Assembly: GCF_000001735.4 (NCBI RefSeq)
Contig: NC_003070.9
Span: 12,952,001-13,016,000 of the forward strand
From: Arabidopsis thaliana
Taxonomy: Eukaryota > Streptophyta > Magnoliopsida > Brassicales > Brassicaceae
DNA: 64,000 bases
Direction of reading: 5' to 3'
Part shown: piece after piece, positions 43,979 to 54,355 of the stretch
Layout of the letters: every line of letters starts with the position of its first letter
Position numbering within the stretch: the stretch's first letter is position 1
Position numbers and translations under genes: made by a program
Notes under the pieces: generated by a model
Seen by the model: only the letters and a program-made list of their open reading frames with translations
The model's database searches: none
What the model was told of the DNA's origin: nothing

Positions 43979-44947
43979 TGTAGGACCGCGAAGTCCTGAT
44001 TTTAAATAAAATCAAAGATCTTTATAAAACGATTAGAAAATACGGTTTTCGAAAATGAGTGAAGGCGAGATATGATCTCTTTCCGTAATCAAAACTAGTC
44101 CCCGCAGTGTGGCAGTTTTATGAGCAACAAACCGCATGATACAATCACTATAAGACCGGTATCGCAACACTCGATAGCGGAATCTACGAACTTGAAATAA
44201 ACGATAAACTCTTTAAGAAGAAACGGAGAGAGGGAGAAAGTTTTGTTTAGCCTTTAGCAAGAAACGAGTGAGTGAAATGAGAGGAGAAGGTATTCCTTTT
44301 ATAGGGGAGAGGAGAGAATATGCGATCCACAAATCACGGCGGAGATTAAACAGTCGTGGGCGTGATTGGCGGAGCCATTAATACACACGTTTTTGACTTT
44401 GAATTGGAATTCCGTTTAATGAATATTCGAATATTCTCTTTTGATAATGCAAACCAAATTTGTTATGGGCTTTCGTTTTTGGGCCATAACTATGTTACAA
44501 ATGTTACAAATAATGCAACAAAGCCTCATAAGTATTTTTCCCAAAAAAAACATTGTTTGAAGGTCCACATTCCCCAAGAGCCCAAGGCCCAGCACGTGTG
44601 ACTTGTTTTGCATAAAGGACTTGCATCTCCTAAACCATAATGTCCCTTCCCAATAGCTAGTGAACCATGTTAACTGTGTAGCATTATATATACTAGAGGA
44701 AAGATCTTCAAACTTCCAATGTGGGACAAATGTTATTATTTGTTATTACGAGCTTTCAAGCTCACCACTTTGGACCTCAATTACTCATTTATAGTAACTT
44801 CAATTTTTTACTTTTAACTACACTATACTATAGTGCTCATTACAAGGAATCTAAAGACTCTATAGTCCGGTCATTCCAGTGACGGACCTTACCGGAAAAG
44901 ACGTCAAAAAGTTGGCCGGAGCCACTTGTAAAAAATGAGTTCCAACA
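43979..44947 (-). mobile_element. 969-bp solo LTR (copia-like)
   Basis: TGTAGGACCGCG...GTTCCAACA, TG to CA, flanked by the perfect 5-bp duplication TTGTT (43974-43978 and 44948-44952). On the minus strand it begins TGTTGGAACTC and contains a TATA-like TATAAAAGGA near 44306 and another TATATATAATG near 44690. It interrupts copy 3 of the unknown family in ACCGCATTGTT. No internal domain is present. Confidence 0.85.
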
Positions 44948-45159
44948 TTGTTGTGATACTCGTAAATGGTGGCAAAGACCAATTTATTTTGAACCCTAAA
45001 ACCAAGAGCTTAAGAAGATAGAGGAAAAGTTGAGTTCTTCCAGAGATGTTTTCGAGGCGAATGGATTTGCGAGATAAGCGATGAAGTCTTAGGTTGCAAA
45101 TAGTTGTAATTTTTCGAGTTCAACACAAATTTTCATCACTTATTACTCTAATTGTTTAA

Positions 45160-45560
45160 GTAAACAAATCAAGGAAAAATTTGAGAAAACAAGTTTAGCA
45201 TGTAAGTAAACAATGAAACAAGTAAGGTGCTAAAGAAGGAAACATACAAACAAGTTAAGCAACCAATGAAGCAACTGAGTAAACAAAGATCAAAGAATCC
45301 AAGAATCAAAGAAACAAAGAAGAAACATGTTAACTTAAAGCATGTAAACAAACAACGAAGTGAGGAAGTAGGAAGCAAAGAATCAAAAAAGCAAAATGGG
45401 AAGCAAGCAATCAATGGAGCAGGTAAGCAAAAAACAAAGAAACAAAGAAAGCATCAAGTATACGAGTTAAGCATGTAATCAAATAGTGAAAGAAACAAGC
45501 AAGCAAGCAAAAGAAACAAAGAAGAAAGCAAGTGAACAAGCTAATGATGTAAGTAAAGAA
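45160..45560. repeat. AAGCAAGC array 4
   Basis: Degenerate AAGCAAGC/AACAAAGAA array like those at 17-23 kb, with the same purine-biased strand. Confidence 0.75.
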
Positions 45561-47384
45561 TCAAGCAATGAATCAACGAATTAACATTGCATGAATGTAA
45601 GAATCTAAGTACATATGCAATGCGTTGAGAGATTCAAGAGATCAACCTAGATCATGCTATTGAAGGAAACCAAGGAACCATAAAAATATTTTCTTCGTTT
45701 CTGTCTATAGCGTAATCTCTGGTTTTTGTGGTATGTACCTGTTCAATCACTATAGAATTTTGAGAAGTCTATTAGCTATGAACAAAAGAGACGATAAATT
45801 TTGTGACTGTAGTGGAATAATATACCTGAAACTGCATATTTTCTGAGTATGAACTTAATGAAAATTTGCTTCTCTTTAAGTAACTTTCAAGCATCTTCCC
45901 TGTTGAAATCACATTTATTGTGTTATTTGTGTTAAAAATGGTATTCAACACTTAAAAAACATGATCAGTCTTACTTACCAGTTTAACCACCCCATATAAG
46001 ACGGCATAGATTGGTGCTAGTACAGTCACAAGGGCTCTAACAAAACAAGAATGCAGCCATAATCAGCTCCTTTCGTCTTCTTTGCAAAATTTAGTAAATC
46101 ACAAACTTTAATTTCTTTCTCACTCAAATTGTGCTATATATTTCTGTCTACCAGGTGAAGAAAATGGGAAACAATCCAACCTATAATGTGAGCAATGCTA
46201 ACAACCACAATTGAGCCATATACACTATGAAGTGAGCCACTGGTCTGCTGAAATTTTAACACTATTTTGTTAGCAATTTGTCTTTACTTTGAAACAAAAA
46301 ACACTGATCCAAAAGGGGGATAAACTATATGTAATGACCAACAAGCAGAATAAGCATGTAAGATACTTTGGTAAGTGGTGACATACACCTAGACAACCAT
46401 TCATAAAGGACAATGAAAACGACTGAAGGAAAGGGAAAAGCTAGTAAGAAAGCAAAGTCATAGGCTTCCAAAAGAATGTAGACAAGTGATAAGCTAGTAA
46501 GATAGCAAAGTCATAGATTACATACTTTCAGACAAACTTAAAAAACCGTAAGAGGTTTCTTTACCTTTAGAGTCAAATGAAGAGAAGTTAATCTTTCACT
46601 CTTCTAGAAAATAGCCTCAGAATTTTCGTCAATATGCTGAAATTTTGTCATCCTACACATCGAGATTTCACATTCTGTCATACAACAAGAGAAATAGAGA
46701 AGGTGTGTATACATGTAAGGCTGTTATTTACCCTCTTCTTTTTTCTTCAGCGTTCTTCCAATGGAGCAAGTTGTTTTGTATATTAGCTCTCTTGTTTGAA
46801 TATCATCGTCTTCTCCTTTTCCCTACATGTTATTTTACAAGAAGGCACGTCTCATTAACAGTAGTCTCATTAGGGGATTGTTGGCTTACTCAGCTTCTCA
46901 TATCGCATATTGACCTCTCCATATCCTCCTCAAACTCTAAATTAGTGTCTACCAAACAGAAAAACATGTTCATTAGTTTCATTAATAAAATGAAAGAAAA
47001 CTTTAATTAGACACCAAATACACTACTGATCTTTTAAGAGTATGAGAACACTAAACCACAAGGAAACATAAAATTAATCCATATCTGAGGCATCACATCA
47101 AACTGTTGAACTTTGGGGGAAAGACACGGAATTCAAACCTTGTGCCAGAGAATCCATGAGGCAGTTCAGAAGATGGTTGCAAGTAAACGTGAGGTCTCAC
47201 TCAAACCTTGACAACTAAAACCAACAAATAATTGGAGAGAATAATGATCATACAACTTGACAGTAAAGTTATTTAATAACAGTTATTCCACCTAAAGAGA
47301 TATTCTATGAGGTAGCGACATTAACGACCACAAGGAATTTTTCTTGACAAACGCTCAATGAACCAAATAATGAACTATGTAAGC
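45561..47384. repeat. Compound repeat copy C (diverged)
   Basis: Near 45630-45670 short similarity to block 3 (AAGAGATCAACCTAGATCATG), and about 47150-47360 similarity to block 2 (GAATCCATGAGGC, GATGGTTGCAAG, TTCTTGACAAACGCTCAATG), which again leads into an AAGCAAGC array. Between them are minus-strand exon-like stretches with correct GT-AG borders: VTVLAPIYAVLYGVVKL near 46045-45980 and TSGSLHSVYGSIVVVSIAHI near 46250-46185. These suggest a captured or decayed membrane-protein gene that I cannot name. Confidence 0.55.
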
Positions 47385-47905
47385 AAAATGCATATCTTAA
47401 TGGAAGATAAAATGAGACAGTTACTAAGGATAGAAAAATAAGGAAGCAAACTAGCACACAATGAAATAAGAGAGCAAACAAGTAAGCAAGGAATCAAGGA
47501 AGCAAGCAAGGACACAAGGAACGAAGCAAACACACAATGAAGTAAAAAGATAAACCAAGGACACTGGAAATTAAGCAAGCAATTCATGAAGGCAGAAAAA
47601 CAAGTAAGCAACGAATCAGACAAAGAATCAAGGAAGCAAAGAAGTAAACAACAAATCAAAGACAGAGAAGCAATTATGACTCTGTACAAGGAAGTATGCA
47701 AGAATACTTATGTGTGTATGCATAGATGAATGAGTGTATGTGTGTATGAATGCATGTAACAAGTACATAAGCAAAGAATTAAAGAAGAAAAATAAGGAAA
47801 CAAATAAGCACACGCAAGGAACTGACGAAGTAAATGACTAACCAAGGAATGGAGATAGAAAATGAGGAAGCAAGCAAATAAGTTAACAAAGAATCATGTA
47901 TGTAT
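47385..47905. repeat. AAGCAAGC array 5
   Basis: Degenerate array with AAGCAAGCAAGGA and ACAAGGAA units, followed by a GTATGTGTGTATGAATG simple repeat near 47710-47760. The remaining 47906-48217 has no recognised gene. Confidence 0.75.
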
Positions 47906-48217
47906 GTGTGCATGTATATCAATGCATTCGTTAAGTGATTTGTGAACAACTCATATAGAATTCTCTGGAATTTTGCTGCTGCAAAAAGAAAAGTGAAAGA
48001 GCATCAAATCCAAGAGAAAAATCAATAGAACCAGCATAAAAAGAGATTGAAGAGAACATACTTAAAAAAAGCTAAACCAAAAGATCTTCAATTACCACTT
48101 TACCAGTCACCACCACCGCTCCCCTGTGACCTCCGTCACCGCCTCCGTAACCACCTTCCTCACAGCGGCCACCGGTATATGCCTTTTCGTATCAACCACC
48201 GCCTCCTCTGTATACAC

Positions 48218-48552
48218 TGTTGCAGAACCACACGTGTGGAGTGACACGTGCGACATCAAGTGGGAATAAAGAGTATTCTAGAAGCTGACGCGTGGCTATT
48301 GGAGAGTGGGCGATCAAAAGATGCCGTTAGCTTCGTGTATATGAGCATTGTTCAGCTCATTCTCATCTTTATCGAAATCCTTTGTAAAACATTAAATTCT
48401 TATTTTCTTTGTAAGCTAGATCCTCTCATCTTGAGAGCTAGCGAGTTGTCATTTGGGCGTTTCCTGAACGTTGATTTGGCCGGTTTTGTGGAGTTAATTA
48501 ATCAAAGGATTTTGAGCCATTCAAACAGAGAATCCATAGTTTCTCTGTATTA
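48218..48552 (+). repeat. 5' LTR of the gypsy chromovirus
   Basis: Starts TGTTGCAGAACCACACGTGT. Its first 101 bp recur at 53116-53216 without a difference. The right end is inferred from the adjacent primer binding site, where TGTATTAAA stands in place of a clean CA terminus. Confidence 0.8.
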
Positions 48553-48585
48553 AAGGTATCAGAGCCATTCGTTTCCTCGGAGAAG

Positions 48586-49557
48586 ATGGTGGTGACAAGG
48601 TCAAGTCAGGAGGAGGATGTGAAAGGGAAAGGGGTTGAGAAGGAGGATCTTATCGCTACTCGTATGACAAAGCTTGAAGAGATGGTGGCTGAGCAGCATA
48701 AATCGATGCTGAAGCACATGGCTGACATGATGAGTGCGATGAGTAGAACGACGGCGAAGAGGGTGACGGAAGGTGAGAAGGTGTTGGATCGGAGTGTACC
48801 ACGTTCGTCAACTTCTTCGATGGCCAGATCTGGGTTTGTTGAACATCAACGGGACTTTCAACGGGATTTTCGACCTGAGATGGTAAGACAGGAGGTGAAT
48901 AATCAATATGGTAATCTTACTAGGTTGGGGAAGATTGATTTTCCTAGATTTGATGGAAGTAGAATCAATGAGTGGTTGTTTAAGGTGGAAGAATTTTTTG
49001 GTGTGGATTTTACCCCGGAAGAGATGAAGGTTAAGATGGTTGCAATACACTTTGATAGTCATGCTGCTACATGGCATCACTCGTTTATTCAGTCTGGAAT
49101 TGGGTTAGATGTGTTTTTTAATTGGCCAGAGTATGTGAAGTTGCTGAAGGATCGCTTTGAAGATGCTTGTGATGATCCAATGGCAGAGTTAAAGAAACTT
49201 CAGGAGACTGATGGAATTGTGGAGTATCATCAGCAATTTGAGTTGATTAAGGTGAGGCTTAACTTGTCGGAAGAGTACTTGGTGAGTGTGTATTTGGCAG
49301 GGCTGAGAACTGATACACAAATGCATGTGAGAATGTTTGAACCGAAAACGGTGAGGGACTGTTTGCGTTTGGGCAAGTACTATGAGAGGGCTCATCCTAA
49401 GAAGACAGTTTCTTCAACTTGGTCGCAGAAGGGTACTAGATCAGGAGGTTCATACAGACCTGTTAAGGAAGTGGAGCAGAAGAGTGATCATTTGGTAACA
49501 AGAGTTCTTATAAGCCAGTTAGCCAGCAACCTAAGCGGCTATCTCAACAAGAGATGA
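48586..49557 (+). pseudogene. Gypsy gag region (frameshifted)
   Basis: From MVVTRSSQEEDVKG: a basic/coiled N-terminus, then the Retrotrans_gag capsid-like domain (WLFKVEEFFGVDFTPEEMKV to LGKYYERAHPKK, about residues 128-276). Near 49500 the frame moves to that of pol, and the frame opened at 49554 contains the expected Cys-rich segment CYFCDEKFTPEH. Because the shift lies before this motif and is a local indel, I read it as a mutation and not as programmed frameshifting. Confidence 0.8.
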
Positions 49558-52500
49558 GTGAGAGAAGAGCAAAGGGACTTTGTTACTTTTGTGATGAGAA
49601 GTTTACTCCGGAGCATTATTTGGTACATAAGAAGACTCAATTATTTCGGATGGATGTTGATGAAGAGTTTGAGGACGCTGTGGAAGTTTTGAGTGATGAT
49701 GACCATGAACAAAAACCAATGCCTCAGATCTCTGTAAACGCAGTTTCTGGCATTTCTGGTTATAAGACAATGGGGGTGAAAGGAACAGTTGATAAGCGAG
49801 ACCTTTTCATTCTCATTGATTCGGGATCTACTCATAATTTCATTGACTCAACGGTGGCTGCTAAGTTGGGTTGTCATGTGGAGTCAGCAGGGTTAACTAA
49901 AGTGGCAGTTGCAGATGGTAGGAAATTGAATGTGGATGGACAGATTAAAGGGTTTACTTGGAAGCTGCAGTCTACTACCTTTCAATCAGACATTCTTTTG
50001 ATTCCATTGCAAGGGGTTGATATGGTGTTAGGTGTGCAGTGGTTGGAGACATTGGGACGTATTTCTTGGGAGTTTAAGAAGCTGGAAATGCAGTTTTTCT
50101 ATAAGAATCAGAGGGTTTGGTTACATGGAATTATAACTGGTTCTGTGCGTGATATTAAAGCTCATAAACTTCAGAAGACGCAGGCAGATCAGATTCAGTT
50201 GGCGATGGTGTGTGTTCGGGAGGTTGTGAGTGATGAAGAGCAGGAAATTGGTTCTATTAGTGCGTTGACCAGTGATGTAGTGGAAGAATCAGTGGTGCAA
50301 AACATTGTGGAGGAATTTCCGGATGTGTTTGCAGAGCCAACAGACTTACCACCATTCAGGGAGAAGCATGACCATAAAATTAAGTTATTGGAGGGTGCTA
50401 ATCCAGTGAATCAGAGACCTTACCGTTATGTTGTGCATCAGAAGGATGAGATTGATAAGATTGTGCAGGATATGATTAAAAGCGGTACTATTCAAGTCAG
50501 CTCTAGTCCATTTGCTTCGCCTGTGGTTCTCGTCAAGAAAAAAGATGGCACTTGGCGGTTGTGTGTCGACTACACGGAGTTGAATGGTATGACAGTTAAA
50601 GACAGATTTCTCATTCCGTTGATTGAAGATCTAATGGATGAATTGGGAGGTTCTGTGGTGTTTTCTAAGATTGATTTAAGAGCAGGGTATCATCAGGTGC
50701 GTATGGATCCGGATGACATTCAAAAGACAGCTTTTAAGACTCATAATGGACATTTTGAGTACTTAGTAATGCTCTTCGGCCTTACTAATGCCCCTGCGAC
50801 TTTTCAAAGCTTAATGAATTCGGTCTTCAGAGATTTCCTGAGGAAGTTTGTTCTGGTTTTCTTTGATGATATTCTGATATACAGTTCCTCAATAGAAGAG
50901 CACAAGGAGCATTTACGATTGGTTTTTGAGGTGATGAGGTTGCACAAGTTGTTTGCTAAGGGTAGTAAGGAGCACTTAGGACACTTCATTAGTGCTCGGG
51001 AAATAGAAACTGATCCAGCTAAGATTCAAGCAGTTAAAGAGTGGCCAACTCCCACGACTGTGAAGCAAGTTCGGGGTTTCTTGGGTTTTGCTGGCTACTA
51101 CAGGCGGTTTGTAAGGAATTTTGGAGTTATTGCAGGACCACTACACGCTCTAACCAAAACTGATGGGTTTTGTTGGTCACTTGAAGCACAGAGTGCCTTT
51201 GATACTCTTAAAGCAGTTTTGTGCAATGCACCCGTTTTGGCGTTACCTGTATTTGATAAACAGTTCATGGTGGAAACGGATGCATGTGGTCAGGGCATAC
51301 GAGCGGTGTTGATGCAGAAGGGACACCCTCTAGCTTACATTAGTCGCCAACTTAAAGGGAAGCAGCTACACTTGTCAATTTATGAAAAGGAACTATTGGC
51401 ATTCATCTTTGCAGTCAGGAAGTGGAGACATTATTTGCTGCCTAGTCACTTTATCATCAAAACTGATCAACGTAGCTTGAAGTATCTATTGGAGCAGCGG
51501 TTGAATACTCCAGTTCAACAGCAGTGGCTTCCCAAGTTGCTGGAATTCGACTATGAGATACAATATCGACAAGGCAAGGAGAATTTAGTGGCTGATGCAT
51601 TGTCTCGAGTTGAAGGGTCTGAGGTGTTGCACATGGCTTTATCGATTGTTGAGTGTGATTTCTTGAAGGAGATTCAGGTTGCCTATGAGTCTGATGGAGT
51701 TTTAAAAGACATAATTTCAGCTCTACAACAACACCCTGATGCTAAGAAACACTATTCCTGGAGTCAAGACATTTTAAGGAGGAAGAGTAAGATTGTGGTG
51801 CCTAATGATGTGGAGATTACGAATAAGCTGCTACAATGGCTTCACTGTTCAGGAATGGGAGGTCGTTCTGGACGTGATGCTTCTCACCAAAGAGTCAAGA
51901 GCTTGTTCTATTGGAAAGGAATGGTGAAGGACATACAAGCTTTTATTAGAAGTTGTGGTACTTGTCAACAATGCAAGAGTGATAATGCGGCTTATCCCGG
52001 GTTGCTTCAGCCATTGCCAATTCCTGATAAGATATGGTGTGATGTGTCTATGGATTTTATTGAGGGACTGCCAAATTCTGGAGGAAAGTCAGTGATTATG
52101 GTTGTGGTTGATCGTTTGAGTAAGGCTGCACATTTTGTTGCTCTCGCACACCCTTACAGTGCTCTTACAGTGGCTCAGGCTTTCTTGGATAATGTGTACA
52201 AGCATCATGGTTGTCCTACTTCTATTGTGAGTGACAGGGATGTTCTGTTCACTAGCGACTTTTGGAAGGAGTTTTTCAAGTTGCAGGGAGTGGAATTGCG
52301 AATGTCTAGTGCTTACCATCCACAAAGTGATGGTCAAACGGAGGTGGTGAATCGGTGCTTGGAGAATTATCTACGTTGTATGTGTCACGCAAGACCTCAC
52401 TTGTGGAACAAGTGGTTGCCATTGGCTGAATATTGGTATAATACCAATTACCATTCTTCTAGTCAGATGACACCATTTGAGCTGGTGTATGGTCAAGCTC

Positions 52501-53078
52501 CTCCTATCCATCTACCTTATCTGCCAGGAAAGTCGAAGGTGGCAGTTGTGGCTAGATCGTTACAAGAAAGGGAGAACATGTTACTTTTTCTTAAATTTCA
52601 CTTGATGAGAGCTCAGCACAGGATGAAGCAGTTTGCTGATCAACACAGGACTGAGAGGACTTTTGACATTGGTGATTTTGTGTATGTCAAGTTGCAACCT
52701 TATAGGCAGCAGTCTGTGGTTTTGAGAGTGAATCAAAAGTTGTCTCCGAAATATTTTGGTCCTTACAAGATTATTGAGAAGTGTGGCGAGGTGGCTTAAA
52801 AGTTGGCGTTGCCAGGGAATTCTCAGGTCCACCCCGTCTTTCATGTCTCGCAATTAAAGGTGATGGTGGGGAATGTTACTACTTCTACTCAGCTTCCATC
52901 GGTCTTACCTGACATTTTTGAGAAAGCTCCTGAGTACATACTTGAAAGGAAGTTGGTTAAGCGTCAGGGAAGGGCTGCTACAATGGTGTTGGTGAAATGG
53001 ATTGGTGAACCAGTGGAAGAGGCTACTTGGAAGTTTCTGTTTGATCGTCAACAGAAGTTTCTGGGTCTTGATGCTTAA
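49554..53078 (+). pseudogene. Gypsy pol: PR-RT-RNase H-IN-chromodomain, one stop
   Basis: Residues counted from 49554: zinc-finger-like CYFC (10-13), aspartic protease LIDSGSTHNF (about 87-96), reverse transcriptase (about 310-485; LCVDYTELN, catalytic FFDD about 436-439), RNase H (VETDACGQ about 573, YEKELLAF, KTDQ), and integrase (D in MDFIEG about 832, SDRD about 892, E in DGQTEV about 928). A single in-frame TAA at 52797-52799 separates the last part (52803-53078), which carries the chromodomain (YILERKLVKRQ, LVKWIGEPVEEATW). One further oddity: the integrase zinc motif reads HCSGMGGRSG, with Arg where the second His of GGHSG is usual. Confidence 0.9.
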
Positions 53079-53115
53079 AACTTTGAGGTCAAGGTTCTGC
53101 TAGAGGGGGAAGATT

Positions 53116-53216
53116 TGTTGCAGAACCACACGTGTGGAGTGACACGTGCGACATCAAGTGGGAATAAAGAGTATTCTAGAAGCTGACGCGTGGCTATTGG
53201 AGAGTGGGCGATCAAA
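53116..53216 (+). repeat. Truncated 3' LTR of the gypsy chromovirus
   Basis: Identical to the first 101 bp of the 5' LTR up to GGGCGATCAAA, then an abrupt change to sequence of the neighbouring element. Confidence 0.9.
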
Positions 53217-53521
53217 TGAAGAAATAGCTCTATCACACGAGAATCAAAATCTCATGTGATAAAGCTTAGAAGTAGAAACAGCTCTATCACAATGAAGAAA
53301 TAGCTATGAGAATTCAAAATAGAACTCTCAGAGAAACAGAGAATAAATGAAGAAGAAGAAGATAACAACTCAACACAATTTTTCATGAATGATTATTTTT
53401 CCTCTTCGCTTCCTTTTAACGCTTCTTTTCTCTTCTGTTAGCATCCAAACAATCTCAGCCATTGATCCAACTTCTAATCTCCACAGTACACGTGTTCATT
53501 ACTCCTTTCTCTTTTCCTATA

Positions 53522-54199
53522 TCAAATCCTTCCGCCCCAAACAACCATGCCCACATGGTTGAACTTCGAAAAGAAGATATTGTTGCAACCAATCATACAT
53601 GAACTCCAAGTAATCTCTGTTTCATCTTCAACTAGAAACCCCCAAGGATCCCATAGTCGGTTCGATCGAAGTTCAACGCGACTGTTTCTTATCCACATCG
53701 ATTCCAACCAAGAAATGAGTAGCATATGCAACAGAACTAACAGTGGAACCATGTATTGACGACGTTGATTCTGTTCATATCCCCTCAAGTCCCAATATTT
53801 AAACTTAAACTTCCAGGATTTGGGACACTTCAGTTTTTGCATCTTCCGTTCCAAGTTGTTACCTCTTAGAATCTCCTGTGAGTTACGTCTAAACAGAACA
53901 CACAATGGCAATCTTCTACTCCAGCTTTTAAACACCTCTCTAATGTGATCATGTAGCATTTCCTCATGATGAACAGTCAACATGTCAATGCAAGAATCCG
54001 AGACACAGAAAACTTGATTATACCGTTGCTTTATGTTCTCCTTTATAGGTTTGAACTTAAACTTCCAACTCTTCAAAACCTTTTCCTTCTTTATCTTTTT
54101 TTGTACCATAGGAGGCCAATTATCAAATAGTTGATCTAAACAATGTTCATGCTTCACAATAGTTGACTGCACACACCAATCAGCCATTTCCAAAACCAA
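53522..54199 (-). CDS. Unrecognised 225-aa ORF inside the LTR element
   Basis: An open frame of 225 codons on the element's coding strand, between protease and 3' polypurine tract, where pol normally lies. It has an internal duplication: KVLKSWKFKFKPIKENIKQR and LKCPKSWKFKFKYWDLRGYE. The same LKCPKSWKFKF text occurs near 35.4 kb. The C-terminal part has a hydrophobic stretch VPLLVLLHMLLISWL. I know no family for it. It may be a captured host fragment or an accessory frame; translation is unproven. Confidence 0.45.
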   Translation of the reverse strand: MVLEMADWCVQSTIVKHEHCLDQLFDNWPPMVQKKIKKEKVLKSWKFKFKPIKENIKQRYNQVFCVSDSCIDMLTVHHEEMLHDHIREVFKSWSRRLPLCVLFRRNSQEILRGNNLERKMQKLKCPKSWKFKFKYWDLRGYEQNQRRQYMVPLLVLLHMLLISWLESMWIRNSRVELRSNRLWDPWGFLVEDETEITWSSCMIGCNNIFFSKFNHVGMVVWGGRI

Positions 54200-54355
54200 A
54201 CCTGTGATTTGTCGTTTTGAAGAACCAACAACCTTGTATAATTTCAGTTCTTAACTTGCATCAATCAATGCCAAGATTTCAATCGATTTTGTGGCACAAA
54301 TCGCTACATGTTGCTGCAAGCAACTTTCCACCAACTGCTCCCCTTCAAAATCTGC

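Larger units (their letters stand above)
42290..45085 (+). pseudogene. Unknown gene family, copy 3, split by two insertions
   Basis: The upstream region and start (about 42300-42584; ATGAATCCTTCAGATATCTC at 42534) match copy 2. After a 967-bp TIR element the copy resumes at 43552 (VIRNNKRLLQSRYSPYILES, LGVELFMSEAMFLLSDDIYS, VFETNIKPKNGVSQADGKS). It is cut again by a 969-bp solo LTR at 43979, and the tail (44953-45085, EANGFAR then stop) matches the C-terminal part. Removing both insertions gives a collinear copy with several extra stops. Confidence 0.75.
48218..53216 (+). mobile_element. Ty3/gypsy chromovirus, nearly complete, 3' LTR truncated
   Basis: The 5' LTR starts TGTTGCAGAACC at 48218 and runs to about 48552. 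A primer binding site GGTATCAGAGCC (48555-48566, complementary to initiator tRNA-Met) follows. Then come gag, protease, reverse transcriptase, RNase H, integrase and a C-terminal chromodomain. A purine tract (AGAGGGGGAAGATT) precedes the 3' LTR at 53116. Only about 101 bp of the 3' LTR remain; they are identical to the 5' LTR, so insertion is recent. The order with integrase after RT and the chromodomain define a chromovirus. Lesions: a gag frame change, one stop in pol, and the lost LTR end. Confidence 0.9.

Noticed and set aside
49490..49560. Programmed gag-pol frameshift in the chromovirus
   Set aside because: The shift precedes the Cys-rich motif that belongs to gag and no slippery site was evident; a simple indel explains it better.
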